Shown in pieces: positions 26,633-34,950 of a stretch of 64,000 nt of DNA. Under the pieces are notes generated by a model. It was not told the DNA's origin, ran no database searches, and saw nothing but the letters and a program-made list of their open reading frames with translations. The stretch comes from DASZGI01 sp035938995 (GTDB lineage Bacteria; Actinomycetota; Actinomycetes; Streptomycetales; Catenulisporaceae). The position numbers were made by a program, and so were the translations under genes. The DNA lies in assembly GCF_035938995.1 (NCBI RefSeq), contig NZ_DASZGI010000166.1:1-64000 (forward strand), read 5' to 3'. The first letter of the stretch is position 1. Each line of letters starts with the position of its first letter.

Positions 26633-27105
26633 GGGGACACCTGTTCGATCACCGGCACCGGTTGCACGGCATCGGCGGGAACAGCCGGAACGGTGAGAAG
26701 CCTGGTCGCCGCCGCCGTCAGACTGCTGATTTCCCCCTCCGGGATCTCGCGCTCGTCGTCGAAGGCGATCCCCACGACGCCGACGATCTCGCCGGCCTCG
26801 TCGCGAACCGGCAGGGCGACGGCCGCTCCCGCCCCGACCGCGCGTGCCCCCGGCCGCACGACGCCTCCGGCCGTGTCGGACTTCAGGTCGCAGGTCTGCA
26901 CGGGTTCGCCGCGCAGCCACGCGGTGCCCGCCATTCCCTTGCCGCGCGGGATCACCGCGACCGCGGCACGCAGCGGCTCGGGCAGATTCACGTCCGCGGT
27001 CAGCAGCAGATCGTCCCGGTGGACGAGATGCACGGACCCCGCGACACCGCCGAACACCTCGACGTAGCCGCGCAGCCGCGCGCGCAGTTCGTCCTCTTGC
27101 GCCAT
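26629..27105 (-). CDS. GAF-domain protein
   Basis: 158 residues forming one GAF-like domain: RGKGMAGTAWLRGEPVQTCD, then GAAVALPVRDEAGEIVGVVG and IAFDDERE. GGAGGG precedes the ATG by a good distance. It is the first gene of the ebo-like operon and overlaps the toroid gene by 4 bases. No output domain is attached, so it may be a small-molecule sensor or redox-responsive partner of the pathway. Confidence 0.85.
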   Translation of the reverse strand: MAQEDELRARLRGYVEVFGGVAGSVHLVHRDDLLLTADVNLPEPLRAAVAVIPRGKGMAGTAWLRGEPVQTCDLKSDTAGGVVRPGARAVGAGAAVALPVRDEAGEIVGVVGIAFDDEREIPEGEISSLTAAATRLLTVPAVPADAVQPVPVIEQVSP

Positions 27106-27176
27106 TGTCGCCCTCCGCCTCCGGGACTGATGCTCCGTTTCGTATCAGTGATCTACTCGCCGTTCGTCCTCGGATC

Positions 27177-27198
27177 AATGATTCCTCGGATGTTTCAT
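27177..27198 (-). promoter_or_regulatory. Conserved directional motif, copy B-minus
   Basis: On the minus strand this reads TGAAACATCCGAGGAATC and then ATTG, pointing to the GAF/ebo-like operon about 90 bases away. It matches copies A and C with a few changes. Confidence 0.55.
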
Positions 27199-27252
27199 CG
27201 TGTTTCACTGGACATGACGCGCATAGCTCCAGGTCGATATGAAAATGCACGC

Positions 27253-27274
27253 TGTAACATCCTATGAATTGTTG
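27253..27274 (+). promoter_or_regulatory. Conserved directional motif, copy B-plus
   Basis: TGTAACATCCTATGAATT followed by GTTG points to the DUF1080 gene about 90 bases downstream. It shares most positions with copies A and C. Confidence 0.5.
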
Positions 27275-27344
27275 ATTCGATTCTGATTGTGGAGTACGCC
27301 TCCGGCTGGTGGCACAACCCACACCGAACAGACAGGGAGCAGAT

Positions 27345-28073
27345 ATGCGCCGACCGCTCGCAATCCTCGCCGCCGCAGCCGTCGTGCTCGCGGCGTCCGT
27401 CGCCGCGCCGACCCCGGCCGCGCAGGCCGCCGCCGCGACCAAGCCCCCGGCCGCCAACCCCTACGGCGACCCGAACCTGGTCTCCATGTTCGACGGCACC
27501 AATCTCAACGGCTGGACCCAGGCGGCGCCCGGAGAGTGGTCCGTCGTGGGCGGCGCGATCCACGGCAACGGCACCGCCCGGGGCTGGATCTACTACAACG
27601 TCAAGCAGGCGGGCACCTTCCGCTGGATCTTCAACGTGCGGCAGGTCAGCGGGAACCACGCGCCGACCGTGCTGATCTGGGGCACGGTGACGCCGCTGCG
27701 CGACGCCCTGAGCGCGATCCAGTTCCAGCCGCCGAACGGCGGGCACTGGGACTACCGCCCCGGGCACAACAACGGCGGAAAGGGCGAGTTCACCCAGTTG
27801 CCGCACACGAAGATCCCGACCTCGTCCTGGGCGCAGTGCGAGATCATCGCCGACCAGGCCACCGGCGTCGCCCGGATGGCCTGCTGCCCGCTGGCCCCTG
27901 GCGCCGCCACCTGCAAGGGCGTCGAGGTACTGGACTTCAAGGACAAGACGGCCGGGCGCGTCGGTCCGCTGGCGATCCAGGTGCACAACAAGGGCATCCA
28001 CGACGAGTACAAGAGCCTTTACCTCGAGTCGCCGGTCGTCGACAACCCCGGCGGCTTCATCACCACCAAGTAG
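27345..28073 (+). CDS. Secreted DUF1080 (3-keto-disaccharide hydrolase / lectin-like fold) protein
   Basis: About 242 residues from ATG 27345 (GGGAG upstream). The first 30 residues form an alanine-rich signal peptide. The mature protein starts LVSMFDGTNLNGWTQAAPGE and WSVVGGAIHGNG, the typical opening of the DUF1080/concanavalin-like domain. DUF1080 proteins cleave or bind glycans, some acting as 3-keto-glycoside hydrolases. The gene diverges from the ebo-like operon and shares its control region. A hairpin terminator follows at 28117-28153. Confidence 0.85.
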   Translation: MRRPLAILAAAAVVLAASVAAPTPAAQAAAATKPPAANPYGDPNLVSMFDGTNLNGWTQAAPGEWSVVGGAIHGNGTARGWIYYNVKQAGTFRWIFNVRQVSGNHAPTVLIWGTVTPLRDALSAIQFQPPNGGHWDYRPGHNNGGKGEFTQLPHTKIPTSSWAQCEIIADQATGVARMACCPLAPGAATCKGVEVLDFKDKTAGRVGPLAIQVHNKGIHDEYKSLYLESPVVDNPGGFITTK

Positions 28074-28116
28074 CAGTAGCGACAAGGGCTGACAGCCCTG
28101 ATAGCTGAGCCGGAAC

Positions 28117-28153
28117 GCGGGTCCCAGTCCCCTCGCGGGGAGCCGGGACCCGC
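28117..28153. terminator. Bidirectional-type terminator hairpin
   Basis: GCGGGTCCC (28117-28125) pairs with GGGACCCGC (28145-28153), with a nested CCCC/GGGG stem, followed by a T-rich CTCTTTC. It lies between convergent genes. Confidence 0.7.
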
Positions 28154-28184
28154 TCTTTCAACCGGCGCTGTTCGGGACTCTCGC

Positions 28185-29588
28185 TCAGCGCGGGGCGAGC
28201 GCGGTGACGGTGCCGTCCATGCCGGGCGCCAGCAGGTGCCCGTCCCCGATCGACGGCGCGCCCCAGTACTGCGCGCCGGACGGGTTCTTGTAGGCGAACA
28301 ACTGCTTGCCGCTCGTCGCGTTCAGCACGAGCACGTCCGGCCCGGCGGGCACCGCGATCACGCCCGGGGCCGCGGCGATGGCGCCGAGCACGTGGCCGGT
28401 CGTGGCGCAGAACTGCCACTTGGACGCCCCGGTCGCCGGGTTCAGGGCACGGACACCGCCGGCGCAGCTCTTGCCGCCGATCTTGGTGCTGCCGCCGGCG
28501 ACGTACAGGGTCGAGCCGTCCCACACGGCCGGCGAGAGCGTGCCGTTGCCGCCCTGCGGGTTGTCCCCGCTGACCGCCACCTGGTCTTCCCAGACCGGCC
28601 CGGCCGCGATGTTCGTGCGGTCCCAGGCGTAGAAGATGCCGTTCTTGTTGCCGAGGCCGACCAGCTGCCGGGCCTTCCCGCCGATCGTCGCGGTGAACAG
28701 CGTGGGCACCGAGCCGAAGTCGCCGTCGGCCAGCCGCTGGCTCGCGGGCACCGTCCAGTGCGCGAGCACGGCCAGGTCGGAGGTGCGCAGCTCGATCAGC
28801 GAGAACGCCAGGTTGGTGCCGCCGCCGCTCGGACCGCCTCCGGGCACGTACATGTCCCCGGTGGCGGTGTCGATCGTCGGCGTGCCGAAGATGCCGCCGC
28901 CGACGCTGACGCTCGTCTGCAGCGCGCCGGTCATGGCGTCCAGCTTGTAGACGCGCGCCGCGATCACCGGCTGGTCGGCCAGCGACGAGGTCGAGACGTA
29001 CACGCTGCCGCCGAGCACGCGCACCGAGCTCCAGGCGAACGTGTCGCCGCCGACCGCGACGATGTTGGTCCGCCAAATGATCGCACCCGTGCTCGCATTG
29101 ATCGCGAAGGCCGCGACCTGGCCGCCGCCGACGGTGTCGTTGCCGCCGCCGAACGCCCAGAGCACCGGCGTGCTGCCGATCTCGCCGTACGCCGGGGTCG
29201 CGGCGGCGCCGGCGACCTTCGGGCTGCACTTGCCGCAGGTGGTCGTGCCGATCGCGCGCGTCCAGAGCGTGGCGCCGGAGGCGAGCGAGGTCGCGTGCAG
29301 GTTCCCGTCCCAGGAGCCCCAGTAAGCGACTCCCCCGACGACGAGCGGCTGCGCGCTCGCGGCGCGGCCGCTGTGCGCGACCCACGTCGCGTGCAGCGTG
29401 GCCGCGTTGCCGGCGTTGATCGTCATGTCGCCGGCGTTGAGGCCGGACCCGGCGTCGTTGTACGTGTACTGAGCCCAGTCCGCGCCGCCGGCCTGGGCGC
29501 TGGCCGCCTGGCCGGACGCGGCCCACAGCCCGCCGGCCAGGACGGTTGCGACCGCGGCTACCGGGACGTACCTCTTCCAGAGTTTCAC
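28185..29588 (-). CDS. Secreted PQQ-type beta-propeller protein
   Basis: 467 residues from GTG 29588 with GGAGG seven bases upstream, and a signal peptide of about 33 residues. Blades with repeated AxxAxTGAxxWxT-like strands (ALNPATGASKWQF, AINASTGAIIWRT, LVLNATSGKQLFAYK) identify a quinoprotein-like propeller. A CGKC pair is visible near residue 110. PQQ-ligand residues and a cytochrome domain are not obvious, so it may be a structural or binding propeller, not a dehydrogenase. Last gene of the polysaccharide operon. Confidence 0.8.
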   Translation of the reverse strand: MKLWKRYVPVAAVATVLAGGLWAASGQAASAQAGGADWAQYTYNDAGSGLNAGDMTINAGNAATLHATWVAHSGRAASAQPLVVGGVAYWGSWDGNLHATSLASGATLWTRAIGTTTCGKCSPKVAGAAATPAYGEIGSTPVLWAFGGGNDTVGGGQVAAFAINASTGAIIWRTNIVAVGGDTFAWSSVRVLGGSVYVSTSSLADQPVIAARVYKLDAMTGALQTSVSVGGGIFGTPTIDTATGDMYVPGGGPSGGGTNLAFSLIELRTSDLAVLAHWTVPASQRLADGDFGSVPTLFTATIGGKARQLVGLGNKNGIFYAWDRTNIAAGPVWEDQVAVSGDNPQGGNGTLSPAVWDGSTLYVAGGSTKIGGKSCAGGVRALNPATGASKWQFCATTGHVLGAIAAAPGVIAVPAGPDVLVLNATSGKQLFAYKNPSGAQYWGAPSIGDGHLLAPGMDGTVTALAPR

Positions 29589-29661
29589 GTGCGTGCCTCC
29601 AAAGGCGTCGAGACGTGCGCATGGACTTTCGGCGTGCGCCGCGCCGAAGGCGGAACCGGAC

Positions 29662-30867
29662 TCAGCCGGCGTGGTTCCCTTGCAGCCATTCGTTCATGAT
29701 CAGGAACGCGCCCAGGCCGTGGAAGTCGTTGGTCGCCCGCGGCCGGGACAGGTAGTAGGACAGGTCGCCGACGTTGGTGCCGATGCAGATGTTCTTGATG
29801 TCGGTCAGCCCGCCCGAGCCGAGTGAAACCTCCGCCATGACGCCCTGCTCGCCGCGGGTAGCGACGGACTCGTCGGCGGCCGAGACGTAGCCGAGCGAGA
29901 CCGACTTGGCGACGATGAAGGTGTACATCGAGGAGCACGACGTCTCGGTCCAGTCCGAGGACAGGCTCCCCTTGTCCACGACCTGGAACCACCGGCCGGT
30001 CGCCGGGTCCTGATAGTGCGCGATCGCCGCGACCAGGTTGCGCACCGTGGCGAGGATCGCCGGCCGGTGCGGGTCGGCGGCCGGCAGTGCGTCGAGCGTG
30101 GCGAGCGACGCCATGCCGTACCAGCCGATCGAGCGGCACCAGAACTGCGAGGAGTGGTGCGTCGCCGGATCGGCCCAGCTGATCGGGTTGAGCGAGTAGG
30201 CGTGGTAGAGCAGCCCGGTCGGGCTCTCCAGGTGGCTGCCGTAGACGGTGATCTGCTTGGCGGCCTCGCTGTCGGCGTACGCCGAGTCGTTGTACGCGGC
30301 GCCGTAGCGCAGCAGGAAGGGCACGACCATGTACGTGCCGTCCAGCCACAGTTGGTTGGTCAGGCCCGTGGCGTGCCAGAACCCTCCGTCGGGTGTGCGG
30401 GGGTAGGTGTTGAGGCGGTTGCGGATCTGCGCGGCCGCGGTGGCGTACTTGGCCTGTCCGGTCTGCTGGTTGAGCAGGATCAGCAGGTTGCCCGCCTGCA
30501 TGCTGTCGAGGCTGTTGAAGCTGTTGGAGATGTGCCCGGACGAGCTGACGAAGTGGTCCACCCAGCCTTTGATGTACGCCAGGTAGCTCGGGTCGTGGGT
30601 GCGCTGGTAGACCAGGTCGGTCCCGTAGAGGAAGAGGCCGACCTGGTAGCCCCAGCCGCCGAGCTTCGTCGGGTCGGGGAAGCGCTTCATCGTGGAGTCG
30701 ACGACGGCGCGCGACCAGTCGGTGGCGGGAGCGGCGGCCGCGACCGGGGCGGTCCGCGCCGTGGCGGTCGTGGCCGCGGCGGCGTTCGGCCCGGCGGTCA
30801 GGCCGAGGCCGAGCAGCGTCGCGAGGGCGGTCAGTGCGGCGGTGATGCCGAGGTGACGGCGCGTCAT
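29662..30867 (-). CDS. Secreted GH105-type unsaturated rhamnogalacturonyl hydrolase
   Basis: 401 residues with signal peptide; GGAG precedes the ATG. An (alpha/alpha)6-barrel follows with family landmarks GGFWHATGLTNQLWLDGTYM, FWCRSIGWYGMA and the end FHGLGAFLIMNEW. The aspartate in WLDGTYM is the likely catalytic acid of GH88/GH105. These enzymes hydrate the unsaturated uronic acid left by polysaccharide lyases. Most members are cytoplasmic, so a secreted version is noteworthy. Neighbouring lyase, GH28 and GH27 genes support pectin or rhamnogalacturonan as substrate. Confidence 0.87.
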   Translation of the reverse strand: MTRRHLGITAALTALATLLGLGLTAGPNAAAATTATARTAPVAAAAPATDWSRAVVDSTMKRFPDPTKLGGWGYQVGLFLYGTDLVYQRTHDPSYLAYIKGWVDHFVSSSGHISNSFNSLDSMQAGNLLILLNQQTGQAKYATAAAQIRNRLNTYPRTPDGGFWHATGLTNQLWLDGTYMVVPFLLRYGAAYNDSAYADSEAAKQITVYGSHLESPTGLLYHAYSLNPISWADPATHHSSQFWCRSIGWYGMASLATLDALPAADPHRPAILATVRNLVAAIAHYQDPATGRWFQVVDKGSLSSDWTETSCSSMYTFIVAKSVSLGYVSAADESVATRGEQGVMAEVSLGSGGLTDIKNICIGTNVGDLSYYLSRPRATNDFHGLGAFLIMNEWLQGNHAG

Positions 30868-30897
30868 GGGATTCTCCGTGGCGGCGGGGGATGCGGC

Positions 30898-31596
30898 TCA
30901 CTGTCGCCAGAGCTCGATGTTCTTGAAGTGGGTCTCCGACTTGGCGCCGGAGAGGTTGTAGACGCCGTTCTTGAAGTAGAACTGCGTGCCGGCGCTCTTG
31001 GTGTAGTGCGTGGTGAGCGCCAGGGTGTTGTTCACCCAGATCTGCACCAGGTGGCTGGTCGGGTTGTACGCGGCAGCGAGGTGGAACCAGGACCCGACGA
31101 TGTTCCTCGCCAGCAGGGTATTGACGCTGTTGTAGAGGTTGCCGTTCTTGGTCTGGATGTAGATCGCTTCGCCCTGGCCGTTGACGTGGACCTGCATGAT
31201 GCAGGTGCCGGTCGTGCCGGGGTCGATTTCGACGTCCGCCTCCCACAGGTGCTCGCCGCTGGACCAGTTAGTGTTCCAGCGCAGCTCCGTGCGCGCGCCG
31301 GTGGAGCTGCCCGGCGAGAACGGCTTGTCGCCCTTCAGAATCCACGTGTTGTACACGCCGCCGGTGATCGAGAAGCGCGCCGATTCCGGCAGGTTGTACG
31401 GGCTCTGAACCTTGTAGGTGTCGGTGTACTGCGTCAGCCCGGCCGTTGGGCCGGCGGGCGACGCGGCCGTGTTGGCGTGGCTTCCGGTCGTGGCCGTGGC
31501 GGACTGCGCCACGGCGACACCCGCGACGCCGCCGGCCGCCAGGGCGCCGGCCAGTATCGCGGCCCTGATTCGATAACCGTGTATCAACATTGACAC
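30898..31596 (-). CDS. Secreted PL7-like (alginate-lyase-superfamily) polysaccharide lyase
   Basis: About 232 residues. GTG 31596 is preferred because GGAGGA is 8 bases upstream; ATG 31590 is the alternative. After the signal peptide the jelly-roll shows the three PL7 signature strands: ARTELRWNTNW (RTEL), CIMQVHVNGQG (QVH for the usual QIH) and TQFYFKNGVYNLSG (YFKxGxYN). The catalytic Q, H, R and Y can thus be assigned. The substrate may be a uronate polymer other than alginate given the pectin-like context. The gene lies in the minus operon between the beta-helix and GH105 genes. Confidence 0.82.
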   Translation of the reverse strand: MSMLIHGYRIRAAILAGALAAGGVAGVAVAQSATATTGSHANTAASPAGPTAGLTQYTDTYKVQSPYNLPESARFSITGGVYNTWILKGDKPFSPGSSTGARTELRWNTNWSSGEHLWEADVEIDPGTTGTCIMQVHVNGQGEAIYIQTKNGNLYNSVNTLLARNIVGSWFHLAAAYNPTSHLVQIWVNNTLALTTHYTKSAGTQFYFKNGVYNLSGAKSETHFKNIELWRQ

Positions 31597-31637
31597 TGCC
31601 GTATTCCTCCGGTCGGTGGGTGGTACGTGCACGACTC

Positions 31638-31668
31638 GGGGCGCTCACATGGCGGGTGCGAGCGCCCC
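31638..31668 (-). terminator. Intercistronic hairpin
   Basis: GGGGCGCTC (31638-31646) pairs with GAGCGCCCC (31660-31668) in the 82-base gap between the beta-helix and lyase genes. It may be an attenuator or mRNA-stability element within the operon. Confidence 0.45.
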
Positions 31669-31678
31669 GGCGTCCTGG

Positions 31679-33694
31679 TCAGCGCGCCGGCTGCCAGCTC
31701 AGGATCGAGCGGAACCCGGACTCGAGCCCCGCGTTCGCGGTGATGCTCGACGGGATCTGGCTCGCGCTCGTGATGTTCGTGTTGTTCTTGATGAGCACGG
31801 CCTTGGCGTTGTACGGCGCCGGGCCGTTGGTCCAGAAGTTGCCCTCGATGTCCAGCGGGTCGTACGTGCCGTTGTTGAGGGTGTAGTTGGTGTGCTTGCT
31901 GCCCCACACGGTGGCGGCGATGTTGTACTCGCCGTTGCCGGTGATCGTGATGTAGCTCGAGCCGTTGTCGGTGTAGATGCCGTGGCCGGTCGGGCTGACC
32001 TGGTCGTGCACGAGCGTGCCGGTGATGTGCTCGCCGGTGGTGAGCGAGCTGCCGGTGATGCCGTTGGTGTAGATCGCGCCGCCGTCGGCGAGCACTGACA
32101 TGTGGTTGAAGATGAGGTTGTCGGAGAACAGGTTGTGGTTGGAGTAGTTCGGCTCCGCCGGCAGCTTCACCTTGTCCGGCCAGCCGCCCCAGCCCACCGA
32201 GATGCCGGTGTACGGCAGGTGGTCGAGCTGGTTGTGCGCGACGGTGGCGCTCTCGACGTATCCGATGTCGATCGCCACGCCGCCCTGGTACTCGACCGAG
32301 GTGTTGTAGAAGTGGTTGTCGGCGATGGTGTCGCCGCTGGTGTGCTGAGCCGCGTTCGCCGGCTCGTTTACGTCCACACCGCCGAGGTCCACGCCGTTGC
32401 CGGAGATGTCGGTAAACACGCAGCCGGTGATCGTGTCGCTCTGTGAGCCGTCGCCGAGGTCGAGCCCCGCCGCGCCGAGGTGGACGAAGTAGTCGTGGTC
32501 GAACGTGACGTCGCGGTCGTAGGCGAGCGAGACGTTGCCCGGCATCTTGGTCCAGTTGCCGTAGGGGCAGCTCCCGCCGGGCACGAAGGTGCACAGGCCC
32601 TGTGCCGCGTAGCCGTGCGTGCCGGTGATCGTGTACGTGGCCTGAATCTCCGAGAAGCCCTCGGGAGAGCTGGTGTCGGTGTCGGTCGCGTACGAGAACT
32701 GCAGGCCGCGGAACGCGATATCGTGCACTGCCGCGATCTGCGTGCCGACCGCCGTCAGCAGCGTCGGCAGCGCCGCGGCCTCGACGTCCTCGCTCTGCAG
32801 GTTCTCGCCGGAGCGCGGGATGTAGTACACCTGGTGCGCGGTCGGATCGAGGTACCAGTGCCCGGTGGTCAGCAACTCGTAGGCGTTCTCCACCGAGGTC
32901 GGCGACTCGGTGATCGACTGGCGGCCGACCAGTTCGTAGGTGCGGCCCGAGCCGTCGGTGCGCAGGACCCGCTTGGTGGAGTTGTTCCAACAGGGCTGCG
33001 CCATCGTGATCGTCGTGGAGCTGATCGAGGCGACCGGGCAGCGCGGCTCGGTCCACGCGCCCAGGCCGCCCTTGTAGACGAATTCGATGCCTGACGGATT
33101 GCGCCAGCCGGCCATCGGATCGCCGGACGCCGTCGTGTAGCCGGTCGAGGTCTGAGTCACCTTCACCGGCAGGCTGCCGGTCGCGCGCGGCGCGCGGGTG
33201 CCGTCGACGTACAGCTGGCGGGTCGCCAGCGAGGACGGCGCGGGGGCCGACCAGATGTTCTTGCCCGCGTCGGCCACCTTCCAGCCGGTGATCGGCACGC
33301 CGCCGCTGATCACCGGGAACGTGCCGGGTTCCGCCTGCCAGGTGACCGGAGCGCCGGGGCTGCCGGAGTCCGCCGGGGTGAGTGTCAGCGGGCTGCTGAG
33401 CTGGTAGTCGCCGCCGGCCAGGTTGACGGTGACCGGTGCGCTCGAGCCGAGCGCGCCGCGCACCGCGGTCTGCGCGCGTGCGAGCGTTGCGAAGGGGCTT
33501 GCGGCGCTCGTTCCCGAGTTGCCGTCGCTCCCGGTCGGGGAGACGTAGAAGTTGACCGTCGTCGCCGCCTGCGCGGTGAGCGCCGGAAGCGCGGTCAACG
33601 CGCCCGATGCACCGAGGGCAGCCGCGGCGAGCCAGATCCCCTTCCCACTCTTCCTGCTAATGCGTGCCGATCTCGCCACGGTTGGCCCTCTCAT
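31679..33694 (-). CDS. Secreted right-handed beta-helix enzyme (GH120/GH141- or pectate-lyase-like)
   Basis: About 671 residues from ATG 33694, overlapping the GH27 stop (ATGA). Following the signal peptide is NFYVSPTGSDGNSGTSAASP, the typical start of beta-helix glycosidases. A second domain (residues 110-290) precedes a long parallel beta-helix with repeated asparagine/valine rungs (NHFYNTSVEY, HNQLDHLPYTGISVGWGG, NGEYNIAATVW). This matches large actinobacterial GH120/GH141-type proteins. The exact activity (xylosidase, fucosidase or lyase) cannot be read from sequence. Confidence 0.8.
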   Translation of the reverse strand: MRGPTVARSARISRKSGKGIWLAAAALGASGALTALPALTAQAATTVNFYVSPTGSDGNSGTSAASPFATLARAQTAVRGALGSSAPVTVNLAGGDYQLSSPLTLTPADSGSPGAPVTWQAEPGTFPVISGGVPITGWKVADAGKNIWSAPAPSSLATRQLYVDGTRAPRATGSLPVKVTQTSTGYTTASGDPMAGWRNPSGIEFVYKGGLGAWTEPRCPVASISSTTITMAQPCWNNSTKRVLRTDGSGRTYELVGRQSITESPTSVENAYELLTTGHWYLDPTAHQVYYIPRSGENLQSEDVEAAALPTLLTAVGTQIAAVHDIAFRGLQFSYATDTDTSSPEGFSEIQATYTITGTHGYAAQGLCTFVPGGSCPYGNWTKMPGNVSLAYDRDVTFDHDYFVHLGAAGLDLGDGSQSDTITGCVFTDISGNGVDLGGVDVNEPANAAQHTSGDTIADNHFYNTSVEYQGGVAIDIGYVESATVAHNQLDHLPYTGISVGWGGWPDKVKLPAEPNYSNHNLFSDNLIFNHMSVLADGGAIYTNGITGSSLTTGEHITGTLVHDQVSPTGHGIYTDNGSSYITITGNGEYNIAATVWGSKHTNYTLNNGTYDPLDIEGNFWTNGPAPYNAKAVLIKNNTNITSASQIPSSITANAGLESGFRSILSWQPAR

Positions 33695-34950
33695 GACGCG
33701 CTCGCCGGGTGGATGCGGAGCAGGACCGTGCCGTGTGAGGGCACGGTGACCGTCCACGACGAGCTGGTGGTATTCGTCGTCTTATGCGCCCACAGATCCC
33801 TGAGGGTGTAGCTGCTGGCCGCGCCGAGGCCGACCGCGCTCGCCGAGGTGGAGATCGGCGCGCTCGCCCCGGTCTCGTTGAAGAAGGCCACCGCGACGTC
33901 TCCGCCGGACAGGCGCTTGGCCAGCACGCGCAGGCCGCCCTTGTCGCTGATCTGCACTCCCTGCACGCCGAGCGGGTCCTGGTCGACCGCGATCACCTCG
34001 GTGTTGCCGAGGACGTCAAGGGTCTGCGTCGTGGCGGAGGCCAGCTTGGTGCCGATCAGCAGCGGCGCGGCCATCTCCGCCCACATGCTGAACTGGGTCT
34101 GCGCCTCGGTGGCGCTCAGCCCGGCGTTGCCGACCTCGAGCATGTCAGGGTCGTTCCACGCACCGGGGCCGGCGTACTTGGCCAGCGGGATGTTCTTGTC
34201 GATGTTCGAGTCCAGGCGCGCCCAGTTCGGCTTGACGTCGCCGGTGGTCCGCCACAGGTTGCCGACCTGCGGCGACCAGTCCTCGGTGTTGATCCCGTTG
34301 TCGCCCTTCTGGCAGATGCTGAAGACGATCGCCTGCCCGGTCTTCGAGCGCGCCGCGGCCAGGCCGTTGCTCATCGCCGTGTAGCGCTGGATGGTGGCCG
34401 CGCGGGTGCCCTGTCCGGCCGCCTGGTTGCAGTTGTCGTCCTTGAGGTAGTCCACGCCCCACTGCGCGAACTCGAGCGCGTCCTGCGCCTCGTGCTGGAA
34501 GGAACCCGGGAAACCGTGCGAGCTGCACGTCTTGAGCCCGGAGTCGTTGTACAGCCCCAGCTTCAGGCCGAGTGAGTGTACGTACGCGGCGGTGCCCGCG
34601 ATGCCATCGGGGAACTTCGCCGGGTTGGGCACGAGGTTGCCGTGCGAGTCCCGGCTCGGCTGCGCCCAGCAGTCGTCGATGTTCACGTACTCATATCCGG
34701 ACTGTTGCAGGGTCTTGCCGTCCGAGAGCACGTGGCCGTGGATGAAGTCGGCGGTCTGCTTGATGAAGGCCTCGCTCACCCCGCAGCCGACCGCGTTCCA
34801 GTCGTTGAACCCCATCGGCGGAGTCAGCGCCAGACCGTTGGCGAGCGCGTCGGCGGTGCTCTCGTGCGCGACCACTCCCGTCACCGCCGCCGCGACGACC
34901 GCGAACGCGGTCAGGGCTCTGGCAGGCAGCCGGTTCGTCAGCGCCTTCAC
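33691..34950 (-). CDS. Secreted GH27 alpha-galactosidase
   Basis: 419 residues. GTG 34950 overlaps the stop of the GH28 gene (GTGA). After the signal peptide the barrel starts LTPPMGFNDWNAVGCGVSE. The nucleophile Asp is in DYLKDDNCN (usually YLKYDNC), the acid/base Asp in WNDPDMLEVGN, and the GYEYVNIDDCW strand is intact. A C-terminal beta-sandwich follows. This is the canonical GH27 type and differs from the gene at 17033. It likely trims galactose or arabinopyranose side chains. Confidence 0.92.
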   Translation of the reverse strand: MKALTNRLPARALTAFAVVAAAVTGVVAHESTADALANGLALTPPMGFNDWNAVGCGVSEAFIKQTADFIHGHVLSDGKTLQQSGYEYVNIDDCWAQPSRDSHGNLVPNPAKFPDGIAGTAAYVHSLGLKLGLYNDSGLKTCSSHGFPGSFQHEAQDALEFAQWGVDYLKDDNCNQAAGQGTRAATIQRYTAMSNGLAAARSKTGQAIVFSICQKGDNGINTEDWSPQVGNLWRTTGDVKPNWARLDSNIDKNIPLAKYAGPGAWNDPDMLEVGNAGLSATEAQTQFSMWAEMAAPLLIGTKLASATTQTLDVLGNTEVIAVDQDPLGVQGVQISDKGGLRVLAKRLSGGDVAVAFFNETGASAPISTSASAVGLGAASSYTLRDLWAHKTTNTTSSSWTVTVPSHGTVLLRIHPASAS

